Of a stretch of 62,000 nt of DNA, positions 13,736-24,234 are shown piece by piece. Each line of letters opens with the position of its first letter. Positions within the stretch are counted from its first letter, which is position 1. Source of the stretch: Zygnema cylindricum. Taxonomy: Eukaryota > Streptophyta > Zygnematophyceae > Zygnematales > Zygnemataceae. The DNA lies in contig JBBHKE010001871.1 in the NCBI GenBank assembly GCA_037447655.1, forward strand, positions 1 through 62,000, given 5' to 3'. The position numbers were made by a program, and so were the translations under genes. The notes below the pieces were generated by a model. The model made no database searches. It saw nothing but the letters and a program-made list of their open reading frames with translations, and was not told where the DNA came from.

Positions 13736-13950
13736 AGCATTGGCTGTGAAGTGCGTAGGAACTCATCCAAAACAGCTCCGAGACAAAGCAAACATCTCGA
13801 AGGGCATCGGAATAAAGTCTTCTATGCTGTCTTGTTGTATGTAAACACGCTTTCCAACATGTTGAGCTGGCTAACTAATGACCATAGTTGAGGCGGTGTT
13901 TGGCAAAACAATGTCACCAAATATAGCAAAAGGCACCCAGTCTGAAAACT
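13735..13950 (-). pseudogene. Second non-LTR C-terminal fragment
   Basis: This stretch repeats, with divergence, the tail sequence found at 12440-12640. Both contain an ACTCATCCAAA segment, an ATCTCGA..GGCATCGGAAT segment and a CAATGTCACCAAAT segment. The tail of one copy therefore directly precedes the thumb region of the other, which fits tandem or nested insertion of related elements. Confidence 0.7.
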
Positions 13951-14636
13951 ATGCTCATTGCTTAAATGTTGGTAATACCTAGCGATTGCTAACTTTTCTG
14001 GATAAACATTGCAAGATAGTGTGTAAAACTTCAAATGAAGACGTCAAATGGCATGGTATCCGCTGGCCACATCCGCTGCCATATACTAGTATGCTTGAAG
14101 CCTTATTATTATAGAGATATTTCCCTCAAACAAATAGTGATATGCAGTGTAGTAACACTATCGTTTTGCATCCAACCGGATCTGCAAGTTTGTGAGCCGG
14201 TCGAGGTCATAGATTTACTCACACTCATATTTTGAGCATATTTACTAGTATTTAGACTACAATGTTTTTCGTACTGTTATTCCATATCAACTTAGGTTGA
14301 GAGAACCGATATTTCTTATGGCTACATTACGCTAGCAAACCAACACAAATTATCTTCCGCCTGAAAAATAGTGGAATCGCTAAAAATAATCTTTTGAAAG
14401 CTAAAAATCATTAAAAAAAAGAGTATTCTAAAAGAATATCATACTCAAGGATTCCGAAAAAGACCATAAAACGCCTTTGAGAAACCCTTACAAGATAAAC
14501 TGAATAATTAAGCACTCGCGCTCCATGTAAAGCCCTGTAAACAGGCAGTGACTGTTTTATTTTGGTTGCGCACAGTCACTTACGTCATTTTGTCAAAAAC
14601 TGTACGTTCGAAGTACACATTTATACAAGTAAAGTA

Positions 14637-15128
14637 CACCGCGAATCGTTATTAGAGCAATGAAAAAATTAGAGCACAAAAACTAAAAAATAAAATTAAA
14701 GTAATTAACGCTAATTTATGTGATGGAGATGTTTCAACTATGAAGTTTACTCTAATTTATTGAAGTACTCTAATTTGGCAGGCTAATATCCTCTACTGAA
14801 AATAAGGTATTCGTACAAAATTTGGCAAAACGTACAGTTTATCGTCACTATGACGTTTGCACTACGCGGTTTGTTAAAACAAAGTTACATGATAACAGCC
14901 TGTATTAAATCATTATTTGTACTTTTTTACTAAATAAAGTACAATTTTGCACGGTCGGAGGTCATCTGTACTCCGCACTATTTACATCGCGCTTTTTAAT
15001 AAAGTGGCCCCACTTAATTTAAAACAAACCTATATTAGAATTAAAAACGCTAATTAAACTTTACCTGATATAGTCGAAATTTCGAGCGACCGAATTAGAG
15101 TAATTTACTCTAATTACGATTCAGGGTG
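14637..15128. mobile_element. TA-flanked 492-bp element (copy 2)
   Basis: The ends are CACCGCGAATCGTTATTAG and the inverse of CACCCTGAATCGTAATTAG, with TA on each side. The interior is AT-rich and matches, in the opposite orientation, the element at 25690-26190, including the GTAGTGCAAAC and GAGTACAGA segments. It carries no ORF and belongs to the same terminal-repeat family as the 200-bp MITEs. Confidence 0.85.
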
Positions 15129-15363
15129 TATTGTACTTCAGTTGGGTTTCGTTTCAATTTGCTTATAAATTCAATGTAACGCTTAGCCGCAAAATTGAAT
15201 TTTGGTCGTCTAAGTTAATATCCAACTTGCTCTCACCGTGGAGCTCACGTAAGGACAAAAAGTGACATTCTGCAACACTTTTATTTACATGTGGTTGCCG
15301 CAGTTTTGTTACCGTAAAAGTTCGCTGGCCGTGTGAATTGCTAATTTTATTATGACGGTTGAC

Positions 15364-15442
15364 GTTCGCAAGCGCGGCAAAAGCTAAAGCGGTTGAAACA
15401 ATATTCGCAAGCTCGGCAAAAGCTTAAGCGGTTGAAACAATA
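15364..15442. repeat. 38-bp tandem duplication
   Basis: The segment TTCGCAAGCGCGGCAAAAGC continues with AAAGCGGTTGAAACAATA and is followed at once by a near-identical copy. The two copies differ at only a few positions. Confidence 0.8.
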
Positions 15443-15781
15443 TTTTGAAAGTCAAAGTTGTCCAACCGATTGAATGTCAAATTTAGACTCAACGGTACTT
15501 TACTTGTACCAATGTATACTTCAGGTTGTCCATAGCCATTTTCAGCCATGGATTTACCCTCGTAAGCACCACAGACTACCCAAAAACAGCCTACTTTGAA
15601 TCAACACAGAATTCTACAGAAATAACAAAACAGGCTGAAACTACAATCACAGATATTTTCTAGGCTGTAGAATAACCGTACAAAGTTTCAGACAAAAATA
15701 AAAAAACATAGTGATCACATCATCTAGTCAAAGTTGCAGAAAAACAGTCTGCCAGAACTTTGATAAAACCGACCAACTTCA

Positions 15782-16510
15782 TGTAGAAATTAATGGTTTT
15801 AAGTATTTTCTAGGTCTGAATAGAAACAAAGAAGCCGAGGAGTCTACCTCTAACTTCTCTCTCCAACTCTCAAACTTGTCGCAGTCACTGAGAAATTGGA
15901 GAGGAAGCTAGAGCCATGGCTACCTAGGCTATCCTCAGGTTTACGGGAAATTTATATTAGTCTAGGGATTAATTACTAAAAGGTATGTGCCGGCGGCAGG
16001 ATTTGATCCTGGTACCTGCCGGCCAACAGATAGTAGATAGCCGGTAGCCTTAGACGTTAAGTCTAGAAGTACTGTTACATAGTATGTAGTACGATAATTA
16101 TTTATACATTTAACCGTGGGATAAATCATTTAACTATAAATGGCAAACTTTGGCCAGCCATAACTATCAATTCAGTTGACCAATTTCAGTGATTTTTGTT
16201 GCTGCGGACTCAGGGGAGTCCAGGCTACACAGGGGTGTAGTCGGTCAGAGTTTTTGCCTGCCTGGGTGGCTGCATTTCTAAGGGAAAGTCAAAGTGGGGG
16301 AATGTGTCCAAATCTCATATTCTAACTTTGCATTCTGTGATGGAACTGAGCACACAGAAAGTCTTATTTCACAGGGGTGAAGCTTTCATGGGGTTCTGAT
16401 TGTCAAGGGGTCAATCATTTCGGTTTATATAAACTTGGAGTCGGCACTATCTAGATTAGCTTCCTTTGGACCTGCGAATTCTGTGTGGCAATGGAGCCCA
16501 TAGAATTTCA
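15782..16510 (+). mobile_element. Solo LTR related to the 21-25.6 kb retrotransposon
   Basis: This region aligns, in the plus orientation, with the LTR of the element at 21003-25581. It shares TATTTTCTAGGTCTG near its left end, TAGAGCCATGGCTACCTA, GATCCTGGTACCTG, and the terminal GAGCCCATAGAATTTCA at 16510. It is about 730 bp against 1345 bp, because the GTAC-rich middle segment is absent. It is an older or variant solo LTR. Confidence 0.75.
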
Positions 16511-16534
16511 ACTTTTGCGTACGGAACGTTAATC

Positions 16535-16870
16535 TGATTGGTCCGTACATCAGTAAATAGAGTCTGTGAGAGAGATAGGACTTAGAAAAATTAGAAGATA
16601 GGACCCTCTCTCCCAGAGAGCTTCTGTACAAAAGGTCAACTTTGACCCTGCATAACTTACTGCTCAGGGGAGAAAATTCAGAGATTCTTTTTGCTATCGA
16701 CTCAAGGGAGTCTTGCCTTCACAAGGGTGCAGGTAGTCAGGGTTTTTGTTTGCCAGGGTGGCAGTTATTTTTGCTGAAACACAAAGGGGTCAGGATTATC
16801 CTAGAGGCTTCTTGGAAGCTGTCCACTTTGAGGACTTATGGAGGTCTCAGAGTTTCACTTCACAATGAAG
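16535..16870 (+). repeat. Second diverged LTR fragment
   Basis: ATTGGTCCGTACATCAG, the GATAGGACTTAGAAAAATT segment and the CTCAAGGGAGTC...GTAGTCAGGGTTTTTG segment match successive parts of the same LTR family. The fragment lies just right of the solo LTR and in the same orientation. Its termini are not recognisable. Confidence 0.6.
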
Positions 16871-17079
16871 TAAAACACATACCAGGCACACAATATGCCT
16901 GCAAATTTGTGACAATATATACAATACAAGGAGGAAGATACATGCGCGCCTCATACCGTATTATTAAGGCTACACTAAAACAAATGTGTACGAAACCAAG
17001 TATTTAAAGCAACACTTCAATAGTACGGTTTTTGACAAAATGACGTAAGTGACAGTGCACAACCAAAACAGTCACTGCC

Positions 17080-18784
17080 ATGATCAATTCCCTAAAAATA
17101 AATGTGAGGTGCGACGTATTTTTCGCCTCTATAATAGCGCACAAAAACATATCGAATTAAAAAAGCAACAATGTACCGTAGTGCCAGAAATTGTGACTAT
17201 AGGTCCCTAACGATATCGTACAGTAAAGTAGATGAGTAGAAACAAGATTCAAAATAACGACAAAAGAAATGTGGTAAGTTTTCGAGGCTGATTTCCCTTG
17301 ACCGTAGCCATTAGGGTTAGGGTACAACCCCATGTAGTTGTAACTTAGCGTACTTACTTTGGATTTTAGCGCGGATTCGTCGGACCCGGATTTCAAGTGT
17401 CTCTATGAATTCTCTCGGGATTTTTACTTAAGATTGTGACGATTGTATACGTCAACAATACCCGTGGCGGTTGTCACTGCATACAATTTGTCTTTGCCGC
17501 ACCGTATTTTTTCGAAACTTTTTGAAGCGTCACAAGACACATCATAATTTTTGAAACGGTTTGGCATGTCGCGTGTCATTACGTGACATCGTAGATGTAG
17601 AGCCTTGCTGCCATGGCTGTACGACATGCCTTTGCGTAAACCTTGCCAGTCCGACCGCCATGACTTCGCATATTTTTCAACTTTGCAAATTTTTCAACTT
17701 TGCGTGAAATGACACTGCAGCATCGAGACCCCAACAAAAAAAAACCGTACAAAGTACTACTGGATAAAACCCAATAACCCTGTACTTTTTTTTCGTCAAA
17801 AAAACTTGAAAAAATTTCACACGTGAAAAATTGTTTTCCTATTGGTGTAAACAAATTTTGCTTAGCTTAAAACACATTGCAAATGTGTTTTATGATAAGT
17901 TTGACGATGACCTGACAGTGGGTCGAAAAAACGCAAGACGACAAATTTTCGTACATCCTAAGTTAGAAAATGACGTAAATTGTACTATACAAATTTGCAA
18001 TTTCTTCGTACCGTTGTAGCTTTGGCAGTGCGACGCTAAGTTTGAAAGGAAAACGACAGAAAAAGACCCGAACTTAGCCACATGGGGCCATGCCCTTAGT
18101 GTTCTAATTGTGTGAACATGTAATGACAAACAAGTAAATACCAAATAATGTTTTCCACGTGGTGCACATGCGTCAGATTCCCGGGATCTTTTAAGGAAAT
18201 TCTAGTACAGGTAAGGTTCGTTGGATTACTCGCTTGTGGAGTGAAAGGTGTGAAACCCTCTTTCACACCGCGAAATGCCCCGTGCCTTTCACACTTTGCA
18301 AAATACCGCCCGGGTACCGCGGATTTTTAGGGTCATAGGGTTGTTGGTTGTGTTTTTTTTTATATAAAAAAAACACGAATGAGAAAAAACCCTAACCATA
18401 TTTATACTTGCGACGCTCCGCGCAGTGCGAGGCGTCTTAAAGTGAAATTGGAGTGAAAGGAGTGAAAGGCGACGTGGACCCTTTCACACGCGACCTTCAC
18501 TCCTAAAAACGCAAGATTAAGTAGTGTACGCTAATATCATGCAAAACATATCGCATTGGGAAATAGCGATGCCTCGAAGTCTTTATAGCGATAGCGATGC
18601 CTATAGAGAAGTTAATAGGTAGTGTGACCTTTTGGCCACGTGGATGGTGGGGAATTTTTGTGACAGCGCACAAAGTATTCGTGGAAACTCAATCTACGAT
18701 AAAATATCTTTGAGAATCACTGTACGTACCGCTACTCTACATTGGAGATGCGGCCAACCATAGTTCAAAAATAGGCGTTTTTAT
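17080..18784. other. Intergenic repeat-like DNA, no gene seen
   Basis: No ORF here has a recognisable domain. The stretch includes short self-complementary segments such as GGTGTGAAACCCTCTTTCAC at about 18248 and an A/T run near 18350. It is probably transposon-derived, but no termini could be assigned. Confidence 0.45.
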
Positions 18785-19645
18785 TAGTAATGTGTATCAG
18801 TAAGGATTTGTCGATAACTGATATGGACCTTTTTTTCAGGTAGTCGATAATCAATATGTTGGTATGATATAGCGTTATCCATGTTATCGCCGATAAAAAA
18901 CCGATATTAATCGGTTATTATTGGCGATAACACCGATATCAATAACCATCAACGATATATGTATGGACCGAACAAATAAATGTAAGGCCAGTTCACTCAA
19001 CTGTACGTGTAATTCCCCCGACGCGCCCTACTCACAACCCCTATCTACTGAGGTGCCTACCAATCATTTCATTTGTACAAGCCGAAAGTACAGTAGCCGA
19101 CATAAGATATGAACGCGATGTACTTTTCACATCCGACACCATGGCTTTGTCCCTTTCTTCCTTGTGATCCACTAGAAACCTGCCACGTGTCAATCCGTCG
19201 GCTTTTTCGGCATAAGTCGTCAAAAGAGCCATTTCGGGATACCCGCGCTCACGCTGGCCGGCCGCTCGTATTTTCTTATTGAAAATCATCCGTTCAATTC
19301 CAGCATCGCGCAAAAAAGTTTTTTTGCGTCGTTGTACTATGTGTTCGTCGTCTTTTTTCCGTTCCATGATCATCAGTTGGTCGGTACAATGTCGTATGTT
19401 CCAATAACAATTTCTTTTCAGTTAACTGGCCAAAAAGTACTACAAAGTGCAACGCATTTTTTTGTCAAAGTTCGTACATTTCCCTTAAAAAATCGTACAT
19501 TTCCCATAAATTTTCCATTCAGTTTACCGGACAAAAGTCCTTCGGACAGAAAGTACAGATGTATCGGGACCTCTGACCGTTCGATAACCGATAACTATCG
19601 GTATCGGTGTTATTGTGATAATTTTTTTACCGATACACAACACTA
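18785..19645 (-). mobile_element. hAT-type non-autonomous element, copy 1
   Basis: An 861-bp element has ends related to TAGTGTTGTGTATCGG (left TAGTAATGTGTATCAG, right inverse CCGATACACAACACTA). It is flanked by 8-bp duplications GTTTTTAT (18777-18784) and GTTTTTAC (19646-19653), 7 of 8 matching. Ends of this form and an 8-bp duplication are hallmarks of the hAT superfamily. The sub-terminal regions are packed with ATCG/CGAT repeats. A minus-strand coding stretch (about 19041-19373) is shared with the copy at 26824-27654. Confidence 0.88.
19041..19373 (-). pseudogene. Short ORF conserved between two hAT copies
   Basis: The predicted peptide of 110 aa starts MIMERKKDDEHIVQR and contains AAGQRERGYPEMALLTTYAE and LTRGRFLVDH. 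The element at 26824-27654 encodes a co-linear peptide in the same frame relative to its ends. I do not recognise a transposase catalytic core or a BED finger. It may be a remnant exon of the transposase or a captured host exon. Confidence 0.5.
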
Positions 19646-19653
19646 GTTTTTAC

Positions 19654-20997
19654 GGTAGGCCAATGGTAGGCGCACAAAACTTGGGACAAAACTCGCGTAA
19701 AGTAGGCATGCTGTATGTGTGTGCGTTGTGCAAACTCTTGTACGAACGTATGAATCTGACGTATGATCAAAGTATAGCGCACGCCGCCGGACGAAATTTT
19801 TTAGCGAACTGACACGGCGTAGGATGATATTCCGCGGGAAAGAAAACCGAGAAAAAAAAAACGCGGACGGGCAACCAAACAAAATTTCTACCGTGAATGA
19901 ACCACGGAAAAAAAAAATGTTTTTGCAACCACCAACAGGTAGGTTTTGGTAATATTTTCGGGAGTGTGGAATTTTTTTTTTAGTCCCATACTGCATGGTT
20001 GGTCGATTTTAGGCTTTATTTAGTGTGGCCTTCAAAAATTGCAGACGCTAATATGACAGATAGTCCTATTTTAAGTTGTGTTAAGGGCATTTCATGTGAT
20101 CTTCTTAGATCGCTACTTTGATCAACGACCGTCTGATCGTCCAAATTTGACGGTTTAAATAAAAAATACCTCAAAACTCACAGAAAAAAAAATGTCTGAA
20201 TGTTTTTAAAAATTTAGACATGAAGTTTAATTCTCTATTGATCGATGTGCAACTCAACCCTGTTACTATTTTTTTTCATTTTGCGACCCATAAAATATGG
20301 GTCCTAAGGTCATATTGTATGTTTTACATACAATAAGTATATTGTATGGGCCTACTCTCACCTACTTTTGAAATATGCGGCCTACGGAAAACGTAATGTC
20401 ATTTGCTATAATTTTTCATGTAGGACGTGTACTATTCTTTTGACCAAAATGCACCTTGTATAGAAAAATTTATCTTGTTGCCAACACGGGTTGACACAAG
20501 ATAGTCACCGCGTTAAAATGAAGATGTTTAATATTTGTATTAAGAGATATTTTTTATATCCGCCTAGAAAAGAACTAACTCAATTTATAGTGACAAAGCT
20601 AATAAAAAAACGGCAATAAAGTTGCCTTGTTCCAATTTAAGGTGGCTTGTTGGCATGGCGTTATAAATCTCGCGGTCTACACCCCATCGAAATATGTTCA
20701 CAAATGTTGGTTTAAGGCTGTCAACCTAGTCTCGATGCATTCGAGATGCTATGCCAATGCACCATGTCGCGAGTGAGGAAAGATGAGTTTTCATAGTGTT
20801 GGCAAGGACTCTTTTCATTTTGATGCAAAAAAATATAATCCACTAGGGACCAAGAAGACCCATGAATTGAGGATAAGGAGGGAGTCTATACGACGCTTCA
20901 CATTTGATTGTTCATCCTGCTTTGCCTCCCATTGTAGCTATTACATCTTGAGCGATATTGTGTCTTGCTATTCGCTCCCCAATGTGTGAGCGAAGGA
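19654..20997. other. Intergenic DNA with a dispersed repeat
   Basis: No gene is seen. The segment at 20085-20390 recurs near 51.0 kb. The right end is the pre-insertion site of the LTR retrotransposon. Confidence 0.5.
20085..20390. repeat. Dispersed repeat, partner at 51016-51225
   Basis: Both copies contain TTCATGTGATCTTCTTAGAT, a GATCGTCC segment, AAAATATGGGTC, AAGGTCATATTGTATGTTTT and a CACCTACTTTTGA segment in the same order and orientation. They differ by scattered substitutions and by length between the blocks. The superfamily is unknown. Confidence 0.8.
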
Positions 20998-21002
20998 ATG
21001 TA

Positions 21003-22347
21003 TGAAATTCTATGGGCTCCATTGCCACAAAGAATTTGCAAATCAAAAGAAGCTAATCTAGAAGTGCCGACTCCAACTTGATATAAACCCAAATGATTGA
21101 CCCCTTGACAATCAGAACCCCATTACAGCTTCATCCCTGTGAAATAAGACTTTCTGTGTGCTCAGTTCCACCTCAGAATGCAAAGTTAGAATATGAGATT
21201 TGGACACATTCACCCACTTTGACTTTCCCTAAAAAATGAAGCCACCCAGGCAGGCAAAGACTCTAACGAATTACACCCTTGTGTTGCCTGAGCTCTCTTG
21301 AGGACGCAACAAAAAGAATCACTGAAAATGGTCAATGAAGTTGATGGTTATAGCTTGCCAAAGTTTGCCATTTACACAAAGTGCTCTCTGAAGAGGCAGC
21401 TACCTACCAAAAATATTCTAAGTCCTAAACCCCTCTCTAAACCCTCTAGTACTGAGGTACGGACCAATCACATTACTGTATAGTACATAAAGGTACATGT
21501 GCCGGTGTACCTTTTGTACCACCATCGTACGACATGGCTTAAAAGTTAACACATGTCCTATCCGGATTCGCTCTTATGATCCCCGGAATTCCTGCTTCCA
21601 AATCTTATCCCTCCACGTGGCGCCAGGTCATGCCACGTCAGAAAAACGGTACCGTACAGAAAGTACAGGTGCCGGAGTACCTTTTGTACAGACATTGTAC
21701 GATGCTGTTATAATGTGACATTTGTCACATTCAAATTTGTTATGTTCTATTCCGAAGATTCCGCAACCTGTACAATGTCGTCACGTGTCATTCGGAATGG
21801 TGACGCCCCAAACGCCAAAAAAAACCTATTTCGCGATCTCGGCATTTATCGCGGCCGTCTGATTTAAACTGACATTCAATTTTAGCCGTCGAAAATTGGT
21901 GCGCGGCATTTATTTCGATAGCGAAACAAATGCGCGGTATCCGTTCCGTCCCCGTACCGTACTCCGTACTAGATTAAACTGTATCTATGTACTAAATATC
22001 TATTTCACGTTAAACGAATTAGTCTACGTGTAACAATTTATATTTTTATCAAACCCTATATCTCGTAACACTAGTCTTACACTTAACGGTTAAAGCTAAC
22101 GACTGTATTGACTTGTCGGACGCCAGGTACCAGGATCAATTCCTGGGTCCGTCAAGTTCCTTTTGGTAAATCTACCTAAATCACCCCTTGTCTTCTCTAG
22201 TGAGTTTAGGTAGCCATGGCTCTAGATCCCTTTCCATCATTCAGTGACTACAACAAGTGTGGGGGCATGGTGATGGGAGTTAGAGGCAGACCGCCTCAGC
22301 TCTTTTTCTATCCTAATACAGACCTAGAAAATACTCAAATATCAACA
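21003..22347 (-). repeat. 3' LTR of the gag-only retrotransposon
   Basis: Because the element lies on the minus strand, this left-hand copy is the 3' LTR. On that strand it starts TGTTGATATTTGAG and ends GAATTTCA. It contains a self-complementary segment around 22105-22155 (GTCGGAC...GTCCGTCAAG) and GTAC-rich blocks. Confidence 0.92.
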
Positions 22348-22362
22348 CTCCCCTTATTTTCT
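22348..22362 (-). other. Polypurine tract
   Basis: On the minus strand AGAAAATAAGGGGAG directly precedes the 3' LTR. This is the expected primer for plus-strand DNA synthesis, and its place confirms the element's orientation. Confidence 0.8.
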
Positions 22363-22376
22363 AGTCTATTTTCCTT

Positions 22377-24230
22377 TTAACTTCCACAAACAAGTAAACG
22401 AACACCCCCTCCTCCCCTTTTCCTTTTTCTTTTTCTATTTCCTTTCATAAAACTTAAGAAAATACTCTCGTATTTAACGCAGTGCATTAAATGAACTGAA
22501 ATCATAATTGCATCACACATTTTATTTAACATCCCACTTTTCATAAATCTGAGCAAAGATTTTATCCACCTCATCACTTTTTCATCCACACACAAACCGA
22601 TTTCCCTCTTGCGATCTAAACAGCCAGCCCCATCTCCAATCTGTAACATACACCCAGATGCTAACCCTTTTACAGGCACACCTTCATAAATATCATCACT
22701 CCCTTTAGCGATGTCAAACCCATTACCGGCAAAAATTGAACTTTCCTCACTCTCTCCCATGGATTTCTTTCCACTCTCTCTTTCTAAATTTATTCCCAAT
22801 AAGTATTTCTCCTCCCCTAAACCTTTCATTAAATATTCCTCTTCTCCCCTATCCTTTAAAACCCCTTCGAGTTTCACTTCTCCCCTTTCCTCGGAATCCG
22901 TTGAAGTCTCCCTTTCCGACCAGTTTTCTGTTTCCCAATTATCTATAAAATTATCGTCATTAAATTTACCTTTCCCGTTTTCACTTATGGATCCTAGATC
23001 TGACTTTCGCATTTCTAAGTCATCCACTCTACACTCCTCGACATCCTCAAGTGCCTTCCCTCTCTTTACTTCCCTTATACCTCCAAAAGCACACTTTTGC
23101 CTTCGTGGAATTTCAGTGTACTTTTCTCTCTTCTCCATTCTACCAATGTGAAGAAGCTCCAAGATTTCTTCATCCTCTTTCTCCTCTTCCCCTTCTTCCT
23201 CCTCATTCACACTCCAACTTCTAAGTTCTTCCAAACGAGGAGACTCCTCCATAAAGTGACCCGGTTTCCTACAAGCAAAGCAAACCCCTTTTTTCAAAGC
23301 TCCCCTTCCTTATCCTCTCCCTCTCTTTCCACTGAAGTTCCGAAAAGGTTTACCTTTGTCTTTCTTCCCCTCATCACGCTTCCGCTCGTCACCATCGTTC
23401 CTCACATCACGCTTTCGCCAGTCACCACCAGTTGTAAATGCAATCACCCTTTCACTTCCCCTACGAAGTTCCAAAGTGCTTTCCCTCACAAGAATTATCC
23501 CCATGGTAATGCTCCAAGTCCATGAGGAGACATCCATTCCCTGCATACGGTAAATGATGTCTTCGTACTCATCTGGGAGCTTCATGATTAGTGTATTAAT
23601 CTTCCTCTCCTCAGATTCTACATATCCCGCACTTGCTAGCTCAACATAAAACGCAGCAATATCATTGCAAAACTCTATCATGCTACCGCCTTTATAAACA
23701 TAGGCCTTTATTTCCTGTTTTACTAATTGCTGCCTCAGTATAGTTTCACTCTTATAAATCTCAATTAGTGTTTCCCAAATTTCCGAAGACTTGGTTAGAC
23801 TTAAAAGAGTGATAGCTATGGACTTAGACACATATCTAAGTATGAGATGTTTTGCTATAGTGTTTTTATATTCCCAAATTTTCCTATCATTTTCTTCAGT
23901 TTTTGGTTCAGTTATAACCCCCACAAGTGGAACCATAGCCGAGAGCCTAGCTCCCCTCACCATAGGTGTCCCTTTATCCTTCTCCCCTATTTCCCCTTCC
24001 ACGGTAATGATTTTCCCTTCACCTTCCGTTGCATCTGAACTTCGGTTGGTTTTCTGGGCAGCCCCAGATGATTCTCCATAGTGAGCTCCTCCAAAGCCCG
24101 GTGGCGGACACCTCACTTGTCCCGAAACAATTCCCTATAAGTGCTTCTCGAAAAGCAATCCCTCCATCGTAAACTCCCAATAAGTGAAGTCTGTTCCATC
24201 GAACATAGGCACCCTAGATGGTGGGCCCAT
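22377..24230 (-). pseudogene. Copia-like gag with acidic C-terminal extension
   Basis: One frame of 618 codons runs from an ATG inside the primer-binding site to a TAA at 22377, broken by an in-frame TAG near 24137 and TAA near 23312. The N-terminus has PMFDGTDFTYWEFTMEGLL, the start of copia-type Gag (UBN2/DUF4219-like). The middle has IWETLIEIY and INTLIMKLPDEYE, as in copia Gag proteins. A zinc knuckle CFACRKPGHFMEES follows, in which the last Cys of CX2CX4HX4C is Ser. About 290 acidic residues without known domains come next. No pol domains follow. The stops and the altered knuckle suggest the protein is no longer functional. Confidence 0.85.
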
Positions 24231-24234
24231 AACC
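24219..24234 (-). other. Half-tRNA primer-binding site
   Basis: On the minus strand GGTTATGGGCCCACCA starts immediately after the 5' LTR. Its complement GGTGGGCCCATAACC equals the anticodon arm and loop of plant initiator tRNA-Met rather than its 3' end. Priming from the 5' half of tRNA-iMet is established for Drosophila copia and yeast Ty5. The gag ATG lies within this site. Confidence 0.85.

Larger units (their letters stand above)
14544..17079. mobile_element. Candidate composite element bounded by about 60-bp inverted repeats
   Basis: The left arm (14544-14605) and right arm (17023-17079) are inverted copies that start GGCAGTGACTGTTTT and run through CACTTACGTCATTTTGTC; a 5-base indel separates them. 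Inside lie a MITE and two LTR-derived fragments. No clear target duplication is visible outside the arms, so the boundaries may not be the true termini. Confidence 0.55.

Noticed and set aside
15985-16060. tRNA-like segment with a GATCCTGG / CCAGGATC T-arm-like core
   Set aside because: It lies inside the LTR family and is not accompanied by a complete cloverleaf; it is better explained as an LTR hairpin.
22711-23525. Plus-strand Ser/Pro/Phe-rich frames across the retrotransposon
   Set aside because: They are antisense to the gag frame, which has the domain order, zinc knuckle and correct orientation relative to the primer site and polypurine tract.
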